A stretch of DNA of 64,000 nt. Source: a virus. Below the pieces are notes generated by a model, which saw only the letters and a list, made by a program, of their open reading frames with translations, was not told the DNA's origin and searched no databases. Position numbers and translations under genes: made by a program. This document shows, piece after piece, positions 16,209 to 22,732 of the stretch (position 1 is the stretch's first letter; every line of letters begins with the position of its first letter). The DNA is taken from IMG/VR virus record IMGVR_UViG_3300010885_044958, positions 62,001 to 126,000 of that record; one strand, 5' to 3'.

Positions 16209-16784
16209 TTAGTTTTTTAGTTTTTTCCGAATTTTATAAATAGAATTTTCTATTGTTTTGGTGCTGCATTTGTATTTTTTTGCTAATTCTCTGGCATTAT
16301 AACCTTGCGCAAACATTAAAATTTTTTTATACTCCGCTCTAGTCAATTTGTTTTTAACTGCTAACAATTCTTCAGCACATTCTAATTGTAAATCTATTCC
16401 GGCTTCTTGTTCAGGACTAACCCAATCATAGAAATTTTGATAAGACACATCTCCAATTACATCAGCTTGCCGTAAAGTTCTAGGTTTATCTGACATTTTA
16501 CCAGATATCATCCATTTATTTAGATTTTTTAGTCTATTTAAAAAAACAGTATTGATTATTTTTTGCATCCACAAATTTAATTCCCCGTATGTAGTGCCTT
16601 GAAATTGCAAAATTTTTTCACGCAAACGCATAAATGAATCATTAATAACTTCTTCGACTAATTGTTTATCTAAACACTTTTTTAGAAGCATTTTCTGATA
16701 TAAAGCATAAGTTTTCTCATAGAAATTATCAATTATACCATTTTTTATATCTTCTACTGCATCTATTTTATCTTGTTCTGTCAT
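16209..16784 (-). CDS. Sigma-like factor (ECF-type, regions 2 and 4)
   Basis: 191 aa. A region 2-like segment (EEVINDSFMRLREKILQF, then LWMQKIINTVFLNRLKNLNK, about 41-95) and a region 4 helix-turn-helix at the C-terminus (LTRAEYKKILMFAQGYNA, AKKYKCSTKTIENSIYKIRK). This is the layout and size of ECF sigma factors. It is a good candidate for recognising one of the phage promoter motifs in this window, though the pairing is inference. Two bases separate it from the membrane protein gene upstream. Confidence 0.75.
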   Translation of the reverse strand: MTEQDKIDAVEDIKNGIIDNFYEKTYALYQKMLLKKCLDKQLVEEVINDSFMRLREKILQFQGTTYGELNLWMQKIINTVFLNRLKNLNKWMISGKMSDKPRTLRQADVIGDVSYQNFYDWVSPEQEAGIDLQLECAEELLAVKNKLTRAEYKKILMFAQGYNARELAKKYKCSTKTIENSIYKIRKKLKN

Positions 16785-16785
16785 T

Positions 16786-17028
16786 CTAAATCTTGATTAT
16801 TAAACCATTTACCAAAACTACTTGTGTATTTCTTTTTTTTTGCAAATCCCCCCATACACAAAGATTTAATATAATTGTACCCAATGTATTTATTATTGGC
16901 ACAAACCAAAAAAATCTTGCACCACATGCAGATTTAAGCCAAATGTCGTGTTTTGCACACAACCTAGCTGCATTTCTACATCCAAATATACTTAGAATAT
17001 AAATACTTATTAAAATTATTATTATCAT
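16786..17028 (-). CDS. Small membrane protein, 80 aa
   Basis: Two hydrophobic helices (MIIIILISIYILSIFG and FWFVPIINTLGTIILNLCVW) with Cys in the connecting loop. Overlaps the next membrane protein gene by four bases. Function unknown. Confidence 0.5.
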   Translation of the reverse strand: MIIIILISIYILSIFGCRNAARLCAKHDIWLKSACGARFFWFVPIINTLGTIILNLCVWGDLQKKRNTQVVLVNGLIIKI

Positions 17029-17213
17029 TCTACTAATTTTTGTATTAATTCAAAATATTTTTCTACAGCTATTTCTATTAGCATAAATTCACATTGCCCA
17101 GTAAAAATCCAAAAAATGCAACAGGCAATTACACCCACACACATAATAGGACAAATAAAAGGAACAAATATTACAGCTAATATAACTGCTGTAAGTCTTT
17201 TTAGTATTTTCAT
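17025..17213 (-). CDS. Small membrane protein, 62 aa
   Basis: Hydrophobic from residue 6 to 42 (LTAVILAVIFVPFICPIMCV...), probably two short helices, then an amphipathic tail. Follows the GCGTTTTTAAAAAAT leader element. Confidence 0.5.
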   Translation of the reverse strand: MKILKRLTAVILAVIFVPFICPIMCVGVIACCIFWIFTGQCEFMLIEIAVEKYFELIQKLVE

Positions 17214-17275
17214 AAATTATTTTTTAAAAACGCTTGTTCTTACAATGAATCTACAAACAACCTATAGTATTTTTA

Positions 17276-17464
17276 TTATATTCTAGATGCAAGCACAGAA
17301 ATTTCCCGTGTAATACGTGCTCTGTCTAAATCTGACAATAATACAAATTCATCAGCTTTACATTCTTTAGTTACTTTTGTATTAGATTCTAATTGTGCCT
17401 TCAAAAAATTTAAGGTTCGCACTCTACGTTTTCTGGCTGATGCCTGTTTGCTCCATGTTTTCAT
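17276..17464 (-). CDS. Hypothetical basic protein, 62 aa
   Basis: Basic N-terminus (KTWSKQASARKRRVRTLNFL) and helical remainder. Could bind nucleic acid. Upstream lies a TGCAGTTTTTTAAAAA element. Confidence 0.5.
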   Translation of the reverse strand: MKTWSKQASARKRRVRTLNFLKAQLESNTKVTKECKADEFVLLSDLDRARITREISVLASRI

Positions 17465-17586
17465 ACACTTCTTAGCTTTTAATTGTTATATAATAATTGT
17501 TTGTAATACATTTTTAAAAAACTGCATGTGAGCTGTCTAAGACATTTATCCTATCAATAAGGCCACTCACATACAGAACTCAATCT

Positions 17587-17808
17587 TTAAGCTTTTACTA
17601 ACTCCTTCAAATCTGCCAAACTGTGATAGATTTTTGTTACTTTTTTGTTTTGTTGTGTGCGCTTTGAGATTGCTACTTTTACCCTATCATTAGGATGCGT
17701 AGCAGGTAAAAACTTGCGTCCAATTTTTGGAAAATTAGAGGCATCTTCTGTTAGTGGAACTTCTTTTACTTCTCCACCAATTACGAATACTGTTGGTTTC
17801 TTGTTCAT
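17587..17808 (-). CDS. Hypothetical protein, 73 aa
   Basis: Short beta-rich start (PTVFVIGGEVKEVPL) and basic centre. Leader TTTAAAAACTCAAATAT precedes the ATG. Between it and the 62-aa gene is a 120-bp spacer with a CAGTTTTTTAAAAA element and no gene. Confidence 0.5.
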   Translation of the reverse strand: MNKKPTVFVIGGEVKEVPLTEDASNFPKIGRKFLPATHPNDRVKVAISKRTQQNKKVTKIYHSLADLKELVKA

Positions 17809-17827
17809 ATATTTGAGTTTTTAAATA

Positions 17828-18064
17828 TTATAAATTTATATCAAGCACATTTATATTAGTAAATACCTTTTTTTTATCTAAAATTACAAATTTGTATTTA
17901 TCTGTAATCTTATTAATTCTTTTTTTAATATCTTCTATTGTTTTTGCATCATTTTTTATAGTGTAAAGGCACATACTAAAATTCTTAGAGTTATAATGCC
18001 CCAGCTCATCATCAATAAATTCATTTACTAATGCATTAAATATTTTATTATTTGTGTTTGGCAT
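17828..18064 (-). CDS. Hypothetical protein, 78 aa
   Basis: Helical N-terminal half and a Lys/Ile-rich C-terminal half; no motif. Its start lies inside the end of the 52-aa gene (17-bp overlap). Confidence 0.5.
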   Translation of the reverse strand: MPNTNNKIFNALVNEFIDDELGHYNSKNFSMCLYTIKNDAKTIEDIKKRINKITDKYKFVILDKKKVFTNINVLDINL

Positions 18065-18206
18065 TTCTAATAATTTTATTAGATACTAAAGCTTTTATTA
18101 TATATTGTGCATCTGCGCCTGGAAATTTTTTATTTATTTCAGTTGAATGCCATTTTCCTTTTAAATTTGCAAAATAATTTCCTGCTATTAGTGTTTCATT
18201 ACTCAT
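18048..18206 (-). CDS. Hypothetical protein, 52 aa
   Basis: MSNETLIAGNYFANLKGKWH, then a helix-turn-helix-like pattern (STEINKKFPGADAQYIIKAL). Overlaps the next gene. It may be a small DNA-binding protein, but that is only a pattern impression. Confidence 0.45.
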   Translation of the reverse strand: MSNETLIAGNYFANLKGKWHSTEINKKFPGADAQYIIKALVSNKIIRNAKHK

Positions 18207-18542
18207 ATTCTTTTATTTAAATTCTTAGTGTATAGATTTAGATTGATTTGCGTTTTAATTTTTTAAAATAAGCAACCTGCTTTGATGAATAGGCTGGTAA
18301 ATAAATCAAGTTAAGGCAAAGCCTATAGCCTACAAAACTCTGCCTTAACTATGTCTTACCTGCTCAGCACGAATGAGTTTTGGCTAATACCAGGAGTACC
18401 AAGTTAAGAAGACCTTTGTATTATTTAAAAGTAATAATTGCAATCTATTGAAAAAATATATTATAATTATTATTATACGTGCAGAATATGCTACGATAAT
18501 GTCATCCCAACTATATTGACTAATTTCCTTGTTGGTTGGGCA
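18207..18542 (-). ncRNA. Structured non-coding region downstream of attenuator copy 2
   Basis: No credible gene in about 335 bp. On the minus strand it holds CCCAAC/GTTGGG (18506-18540), a 10-bp AGTTAAGGCA/TGCCTTAACT hairpin (18309-18350) and a CCAAAACTCATTCGTGC motif (18368-18384) that recurs at 23859-23929. It would be expressed only if the terminator at 18543-18587 is read through. Confidence 0.4.
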
Positions 18543-18587
18543 TAAAAAACCCGTTGAGTGTTCGCCTTGGAAGCTTTCTCAACGGGT
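18543..18587 (-). terminator. Strong intrinsic terminator, loop complementary to RNA 5' end
   Basis: A 10-bp stem ACCCGTTGAG/CTCAACGGGT followed on the minus strand by six T. The 19-nt loop contains TTCCAAGGCGAACA, the exact complement of the upstream segment opposite 18624-18637. Confidence 0.85.
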
Positions 18588-18637
18588 CAGATATATATTT
18601 GACTATAAATCCCTTATTTGCGTTTCCAAGGCGAACA
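18543..18637 (-). ncRNA. Short attenuator-type RNA (copy 2)
   Basis: Promoter motif at 18636-18649 places the 5' end at or just inside TGTTCGCCTTGGAA (opposite 18624-18637). That segment is perfectly complementary over 14 bp to the loop of the terminator (18559-18572). A 14-bp helix does not fit inside a 19-nt loop closed by a 9-10-bp stem, so the two structures should be mutually exclusive: 5'-end pairing acts as antiterminator. Same architecture as copy 1 at 11084-11178 with different sequence. Confidence 0.65.
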
Positions 18638-18649
18638 AATAAAATATAC
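18636..18649 (-). promoter_or_regulatory. Phage promoter motif before attenuator copy 2
   Basis: Minus-strand GTATATTTTATTTG, same core as 47719, 27299 and 22704. Confidence 0.6.
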
Positions 18650-18908
18650 AACTAATTTTTGAAATAAAAAAATGCAACAAAATAGGTGGCTTGAGTTCTT
18701 CGTAGAATTATGATATTATCTCCTTAGTCTCTAAGCAACATCCACCACAGCTCTAGATTACATTGTCTATTTTATTACAATTTCTTTTAAAATGCGCCTA
18801 GAAAATTAGAAAAAATCCCAGGCATTTATTTAAGTGAAACTGTATTTACAGATACAGTATCTTTTCTGATGCAAATTTACACCAAAATAATTTATAAACC
18901 AAATTTAT
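18650..18908 (-). ncRNA. Non-coding region with cloverleaf-like fold
   Basis: No credible gene. Bases 18679-18773 can form an outer AAAATAG/CTATTTT stem, GGTGG/CCACC, and inner hairpins CTTAG-AGA-CTAAG and TTCT/AGAA; it resembles a tRNA outline but lacks usable anticodon and T-loop signatures. A separate ACTGTAT/ATACAGT hairpin lies near 18839-18860. Confidence 0.35.
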
Positions 18909-19013
18909 TTATCCTATATTCCAAGGACTATTAGAATCTTTTCTTACAAACCAAGATGCTTTCTTTGGTTTTCTTATTAATAATTTCTTTAATATATTAT
19001 ATATTTTGTGCAT
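18909..19013 (-). CDS. Hypothetical basic peptide, 34 aa
   Basis: MHKIYNILKKLLIRKPKKAS, Lys-rich, with a Trp-containing tail. ATG overlaps the TAA of the 76-aa gene (TAATG). Confidence 0.4.
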   Translation of the reverse strand: MHKIYNILKKLLIRKPKKASWFVRKDSNSPWNIG

Positions 19014-19243
19014 TATTGTACAAATTCAATTGTATAATCTTTTTGTAAATGTATTATTACGTCATGCCCAATAACAATATTTCTACCTGTTGGATATGTT
19101 ACAGTATATTGCACTTTTTTATTTAAAATTTCTGGTTCAAGATGCATGTTATCACCAACGATATTAGCCATTATAGCATTTACAGTTCCGTTATCAATTG
19201 TTGCAATTTTTACTTTTTCTTTATTTAAGATTAATATTTTCAT
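19013..19243 (-). CDS. Hypothetical protein, 76 aa
   Basis: Beta-rich small protein (KILILNKEKVKIATIDNGTV, VQYTVTYPTGRNIVIGHDV). Preceded by the TGCATTTTAAAAAATAAA leader element. No family recognised. Confidence 0.55.
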   Translation of the reverse strand: MKILILNKEKVKIATIDNGTVNAIMANIVGDNMHLEPEILNKKVQYTVTYPTGRNIVIGHDVIIHLQKDYTIEFVQ

Positions 19244-19290
19244 ATTTTATTTTTTAAAATGCATTTATTTCTTTATTTCAAGACTTTTAA

Positions 19291-19370
19291 TTAATATAAA
19301 TAGAACAATAAACCCATTAATACGTGGAATTCGCTTTTTAAATCGCTTATTACTGCTCTATTTATATTAA
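19291..19370. repeat. 80-bp long hairpin (14-bp perfect arms)
   Basis: TTAATATAAATAGA (19291-19304) and TCTATTTATATTAA (19357-19370) are exact inverted copies, with further weak pairing (AATAA/TTATT) inside the 52-nt loop. No gene spans it. Probably a structured RNA or leader/trailer element; direction cannot be told. Confidence 0.5.
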
Positions 19371-19397
19371 TCTAATTATTTATATATCAGTTGCATC

Positions 19398-19529
19398 CTA
19401 TAAAATTTTTGATTTCGCAAATTCCTTTAAACTAAAGTATTCTTTAAAATACCACATAGGAAACCTAAAACCTTGCTTTGCTAATAATCTAATACTAGTC
19501 TTTATTGTAACATTATTTAATGTATCCAT
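19398..19529 (-). CDS. Hypothetical protein, 43 aa
   Basis: MDTLNNVTIKTSIRLLAKQG followed by an aromatic-rich helix. Starts 11 bases after the 127-aa gene with leader AATCAAAACTC. Confidence 0.4.
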   Translation of the reverse strand: MDTLNNVTIKTSIRLLAKQGFRFPMWYFKEYFSLKEFAKSKIL

Positions 19530-19540
19530 GAGTTTTGATT

Positions 19541-19924
19541 TTATACTTGTTTTGAAATATTTTCTTTTATAATATGTATTGGTATTTTTGCAAGTGTATA
19601 ATAATCATCCTCTGAAAACATTGCATATGCACCTTCATAATTAGTTGCGTCATATTTATTTAAAATTAACGATATACACTTACCATTAGATTTCAAATTA
19701 AGAAATTGATAATCTTCCAAAGAACCATCTCTTCTACATTCTTCTTTAATTCGTTTGTCAAATTCTAATTCTAAAGAAATACTGCCTTCTTTTATTTGTT
19801 CTGAAATATATTTTTCTAATAATTCAATATTTTCAGGAGCATTTAATTCTAAATTATACTTTATTAATTCACCAATAACTATTCTTGGCTTCTTTTTTAT
19901 ACCTAATAATGCTAACAATCCCAT
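19541..19924 (-). CDS. Hypothetical protein, 127 aa
   Basis: Mixed alpha/beta cytosolic protein (helical 25-45, charged core, ends IPIHIIKENISKQV). Leader TTTTAAAACTCAAAAA. No domain recognised. Confidence 0.6.
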   Translation of the reverse strand: MGLLALLGIKKKPRIVIGELIKYNLELNAPENIELLEKYISEQIKEGSISLELEFDKRIKEECRRDGSLEDYQFLNLKSNGKCISLILNKYDATNYEGAYAMFSEDDYYTLAKIPIHIIKENISKQV

Positions 19925-19979
19925 TTTTTGAGTTTTAAAATGTGTTTATATAATAATTAATTAAAAATAGATAATAGCC

Positions 19980-20049
19980 AAGATCGTATAAGAGTTGAAC
20001 CTATATCTTTACACAAAATGTAACACTTTAACCGTTAAGCTAACCACCT
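19980..20049 (-). tRNA. tRNA-like sequence, possible degenerate tRNA-Lys (UUU)
   Basis: A D arm (TA-GCTT-AACGGTTA-AAGT) and canonical T arm (ATAGG-TTCAACT-CTTAT) are clear. The anticodon arm is only 4 bp (TTAC-ATTTTGT-GTAA); it would read UUU with G at position 37. The acceptor AGGTGGT/ACGATCT has one G-G mismatch. A 13-bp stem GATAATAGCTAAG/CTTGGCTATTATC (19970-19982 with 20048-20060) encloses the whole and competes with the acceptor. Either a decayed tRNA or a tRNA-like RNA. Confidence 0.45.
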
Positions 20050-20076
20050 TAGCTATTATCTAAGAACTTATAAAAA

Positions 20077-20231
20077 TAGATAAAATATACATTTATTTTA
20101 TTAAAATGCGTTTTTCGCCTCATTTTATCGAAGGCTGTGCAATTAGCTATTCTGCACTCTATGTCTCAATTCATCCATCTATTACGTAATTCGGGAAACT
20201 GTGAGAAACAGTAAAATGTATATTTTATCTA
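20077..20231. repeat. 18-bp perfect inverted repeat with outward promoter motifs
   Basis: TAGATAAAATATACATTT (20077-20094) and its exact reverse complement (20214-20231) enclose 119 bp with no gene. Each arm contains the GTATATTTTATCTA promoter core pointing outward, leftward to the tRNA-like RNA and rightward across the 269-aa gene in antisense. Inside are GTGCA/TGCAC and ACTGT/ACAGT hairpins. Confidence 0.6.
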
Positions 20232-20283
20232 ATGTGTTGCATTTTTTCAAAAATTTCTGCGCAAATACCTATACACCAAGACT

Positions 20284-21093
20284 TTATTTACTAGCTTTTA
20301 TTCTACTATCTACCTGTACAGCATGTGAGAGTTTGTATTCTGCTAACCATTCTCGAATTTTATCTGCCCACCAACTTTCTTCATACGTATCAGGGTAACT
20401 ATCAGTTTTACCTATACCTTGTAAAATTATTTCAAAAATTTGTGTATCTGTCCATCCTGTACTACATACTACAGGTAGATTCTTTGCTGCACTATCATAC
20501 GCTGCCATCCAAAAATCATGTGCTTTACTATCAGATACTTTATCAGCTTCTTCTCTATTCAGCTTTGCATATTCACGTTCTGCTATTTCTCCCACACTAC
20601 CTGTTGGTTGTACAGACTGAGACTGTATATCGGCACCATGATTATCTCTCTTGTAATATTCCAAGAGTTGTGTACAATTGTGCAGTCCTCTTTGTGAATA
20701 CGTTTGCATAAAGTCAATCATATCTTTATCTGACCAACTACCCGATTTTTGCTGAGATTGTATAGCTGCATTATATCCTGCACGACACCCTTTCATGAAT
20801 ATGTTGTTATCGTACTCTTCTGTTTGATGACTATCAAAATCAGGTGTATCGGGTTTCCCATATCCATAACTTGTTGCCAATGTTGCCAATATCTTCTCTA
20901 CCTCTTCCTGAGTAAGTCTAGATACTGGTGTATGTGCTACAGTTTTTGATTTTGCAAATAACTGTTCTAACTCCGCAAATGATTCAGCTATACACGCTCT
21001 ACCAGAATTATAGTAATATTTACCGTATTGACTGATTCCTTTACTTTGCATCCACTGTAACATATCCTGTGGTATTGTCTGTTGCTGTTCCAT
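20284..21093 (-). CDS. Hypothetical protein with repeated WSD/WTD segments, 269 aa
   Basis: Unrecognised. Two similar units, SGSWSDKDMIDFMQTY (about 117-132) and STGWTDTQIFEIILQG (about 212-227), each open with Trp-(Ser/Thr)-Asp and continue as an amphipathic helix, suggesting an internal duplication. No membrane segment. Base composition is less AT-rich than its neighbours, which could mean different ancestry. Leader includes TGCGC and TTTAAAAAA elements. Confidence 0.6.
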   Translation of the reverse strand: MEQQQTIPQDMLQWMQSKGISQYGKYYYNSGRACIAESFAELEQLFAKSKTVAHTPVSRLTQEEVEKILATLATSYGYGKPDTPDFDSHQTEEYDNNIFMKGCRAGYNAAIQSQQKSGSWSDKDMIDFMQTYSQRGLHNCTQLLEYYKRDNHGADIQSQSVQPTGSVGEIAEREYAKLNREEADKVSDSKAHDFWMAAYDSAAKNLPVVCSTGWTDTQIFEIILQGIGKTDSYPDTYEESWWADKIREWLAEYKLSHAVQVDSRIKASK

Positions 21094-21170
21094 ATTCTAT
21101 TTGTTTGTATTAAGTAAATATTGCAAATTTACAAAAATTTTTTAAACTTAGCGCATTTAAAGCTTGGCAA

Positions 21171-21329
21171 TTATTCTTCATTTACCCACATAATAAATTC
21201 TAACATTTTTGCAGTTAATCCTGTTATTATATACATAGGTAAATATTGCTTATTTCCTAAAATTGCAAACGCAACTGACCATAAAACAACAAGCATACAT
21301 ATTATTCTTGCAATTGTATATTTTTTCAT
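21171..21329 (-). CDS. 52-aa membrane protein
   Basis: MKKYTIARIICMLVVLWSVA begins a membrane helix; a second hydrophobic segment (LPMYIITGLTAKMLEF) follows. Leader TTAAAAAACTCAAAA. Function unknown. Confidence 0.5.
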   Translation of the reverse strand: MKKYTIARIICMLVVLWSVAFAILGNKQYLPMYIITGLTAKMLEFIMWVNEE

Positions 21330-21433
21330 TTTTGAGTTTTTTAAGATTAAATAATAATTTTCAATTTTTAAGACGCAATATAATACAAAAATAAGTTTAG
21401 CCTTTGATATAATCTCCAGCTAAACTCAAATTC

Positions 21434-21799
21434 TTATTCACCAATAGATTCTTCAAAGTCTTCAAAATAACCTCTATTACCATTTCTATCCATTCCATAA
21501 TACATTCCTTGCGGTGCGTTTGAATAAATTTCATTAGAAGCCTCTTCATAAGACCAAGGAGTTTCATCATATTGCCCACCTTCTGGCAATTTTTCAAGCC
21601 CGGCAATTTCTTCAAGAATATCATCTATTTCAGCTTGCTGTTCATCCCTATACCAACCATATTCAAGATTACTCTGATAATTATCAGATACATCTTCAAT
21701 ATCTTCAGCCGTGCAATGTGAAGGCTTATTATCTACAAGCTCTTGTTTTATTTTAAGAACTTGCAATTTCAATTCGTCAATTTTTTCAAGATTTGTCAT
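21434..21799 (-). CDS. Hypothetical acidic protein, 121 aa
   Basis: An N-terminal helix (LEKIDELKLQVLKIKQEL), then a very acidic Gly/Tyr-rich C-terminal region (GMYYGMDRNGNRGYFEDFEE). Likely partly disordered. No motif recognised. Its long leader contains a TATTATAC/GTATAATA hairpin downstream of a promoter motif. Confidence 0.6.
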   Translation of the reverse strand: MTNLEKIDELKLQVLKIKQELVDNKPSHCTAEDIEDVSDNYQSNLEYGWYRDEQQAEIDDILEEIAGLEKLPEGGQYDETPWSYEEASNEIYSNAPQGMYYGMDRNGNRGYFEDFEESIGE

Positions 21800-21905
21800 A
21801 ATAAATAGTTTTTTGAGTTTTAAATGTGAAAATTTTTTAACAAATGCGCAATATATTATACTAACAAATCACTTCAATAAGTCAGTATTGCCTCTCCTGT
21901 ATAAT

Positions 21906-21920
21906 AAATAAAATATAATT
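21906..21920 (-). promoter_or_regulatory. Phage promoter motif before the 121-aa gene leader
   Basis: Minus-strand AATTATATTTTATTT. The RNA from here starts with an 8-bp hairpin (21855-21907) before the 121-aa gene. Confidence 0.4.
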
Positions 21921-22345
21921 GCCTTAACCTAGCAATCTTGTAAATGCAAATAGGTGTGAAATAATCACAATTGATAGTTATACTGGAATATCAGCCTTTG
22001 ATCCGTAACAGCGTTATTCGGTGTCATGCTCGCGTTCTTATTGCAATCAGAATAGTTCTTTTGAATAGTTAGAACTAACAACATCTATTTGTGAATGAAA
22101 AAATGTACAATTTTGCAGTAAAATTGATACCCACATAAAGCAAAGGTTTAGTTACAGATACCTATAAACTGCTATATTACTTGAAGTCAAGGTTATGATC
22201 CTTATTTCTCGAACTCATTGGCATTGCACCAATCTTAGCTTATATAGAACTATTGTAAAATAAAATTATAAAAATAGCTCGGCAATCAATTAAAAAGAGC
22301 TAACGCAAACCAATATTACTATCAGTCTACGTTAACTCAAAGAGA
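21921..22345. ncRNA. Structured non-coding region, about 425 bp
   Basis: No credible gene. Hairpins include CCG-TAAC-AGC-GTTA-TTCGG (near 22007-22025), TAGTTCT/AGAACTA (near 22049-22073), ATTGG/CCAAT and CTTG-ACTT-CAAG. A CGGTGTCAT motif (22019-22027) is shared with the region at 13662-14200. Strand and identity unknown. Confidence 0.35.
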
Positions 22346-22585
22346 TTAATCAACAAGTTTATCACCTGTTGTGCGATATTTCTTTACTATATCACGAGTA
22401 ATAGTAAAAGAACATACTTCGATAGTATATCCTTCTGCTTTAAAATGATGTAGTTCACATTCAAAAGGTAATTCAGGTATACCTGTTGTTTGTCCTGGAT
22501 AAATAGTTGCCTCACTATTGTTGACAACATCTTCTTCTACTATTTGTCCTTCTGCATCTTTGATGGCATAATAAACTGGTATCAT
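22346..22585 (-). CDS. Hypothetical protein, 79 aa
   Basis: The frame is open to 22648, but the ATG at 22585 (MIPVYYAIKDAEGQIVEED) directly follows a CAAACTCAAAAAAC leader and a TATATTTTATA motif, so it is preferred. A beta-rich small protein; no family recognised. Confidence 0.5.
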   Translation of the reverse strand: MIPVYYAIKDAEGQIVEEDVVNNSEATIYPGQTTGIPELPFECELHHFKAEGYTIEVCSFTITRDIVKKYRTTGDKLVD

Positions 22586-22610
22586 AATTGAAATGTTTTT
22601 TGAGTTTGAA

Positions 22611-22621
22611 TATAAAATATA
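22611..22621 (-). promoter_or_regulatory. Promoter-like TATATTTTATA before the 79-aa gene
   Basis: Core matches the phage motif and lies 26 bp upstream of the preferred start. Confidence 0.35.
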
Positions 22622-22688
22622 ATTATATTTTCGTCCAAGTCTGATCACAAACTAATTTTAAAGTCTCCTTGGCTGACTGATTTGGAAT

Positions 22689-22729
22689 ATTGAGTTTATT
22701 TATGTATATTTTATTATACTAAACTCAAT
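22689..22729 (+). promoter_or_regulatory. Phage promoter flanked by a 10-bp inverted repeat (operator-like)
   Basis: The promoter core GTATATTTTATTATAC (22704-22719) is bracketed by ATTGAGTTTA (22689-22698) and TAAACTCAAT (22720-22729). The symmetry around the core suggests a repressor site or a 5'-UTR hairpin for the GIY-YIG gene that begins at 22733. Confidence 0.6.
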
Positions 22730-22732
22730 TAT

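Noticed and set aside
21121-21354. 77-aa plus-strand frame opposite the 52-aa membrane protein
   Set aside because: The leftward frame has the arm's leader element; the rightward one has none.
22056-22145. 29-aa frame in the structured region
   Set aside because: No leader, overlaps hairpins, composition unlike coding sequence here.
22195-22262. tRNA-Met-like anticodon arm (AAGG-ATCATAA-CCTT)
   Set aside because: The surrounding sequence gives no acceptor or T arm at correct distances.
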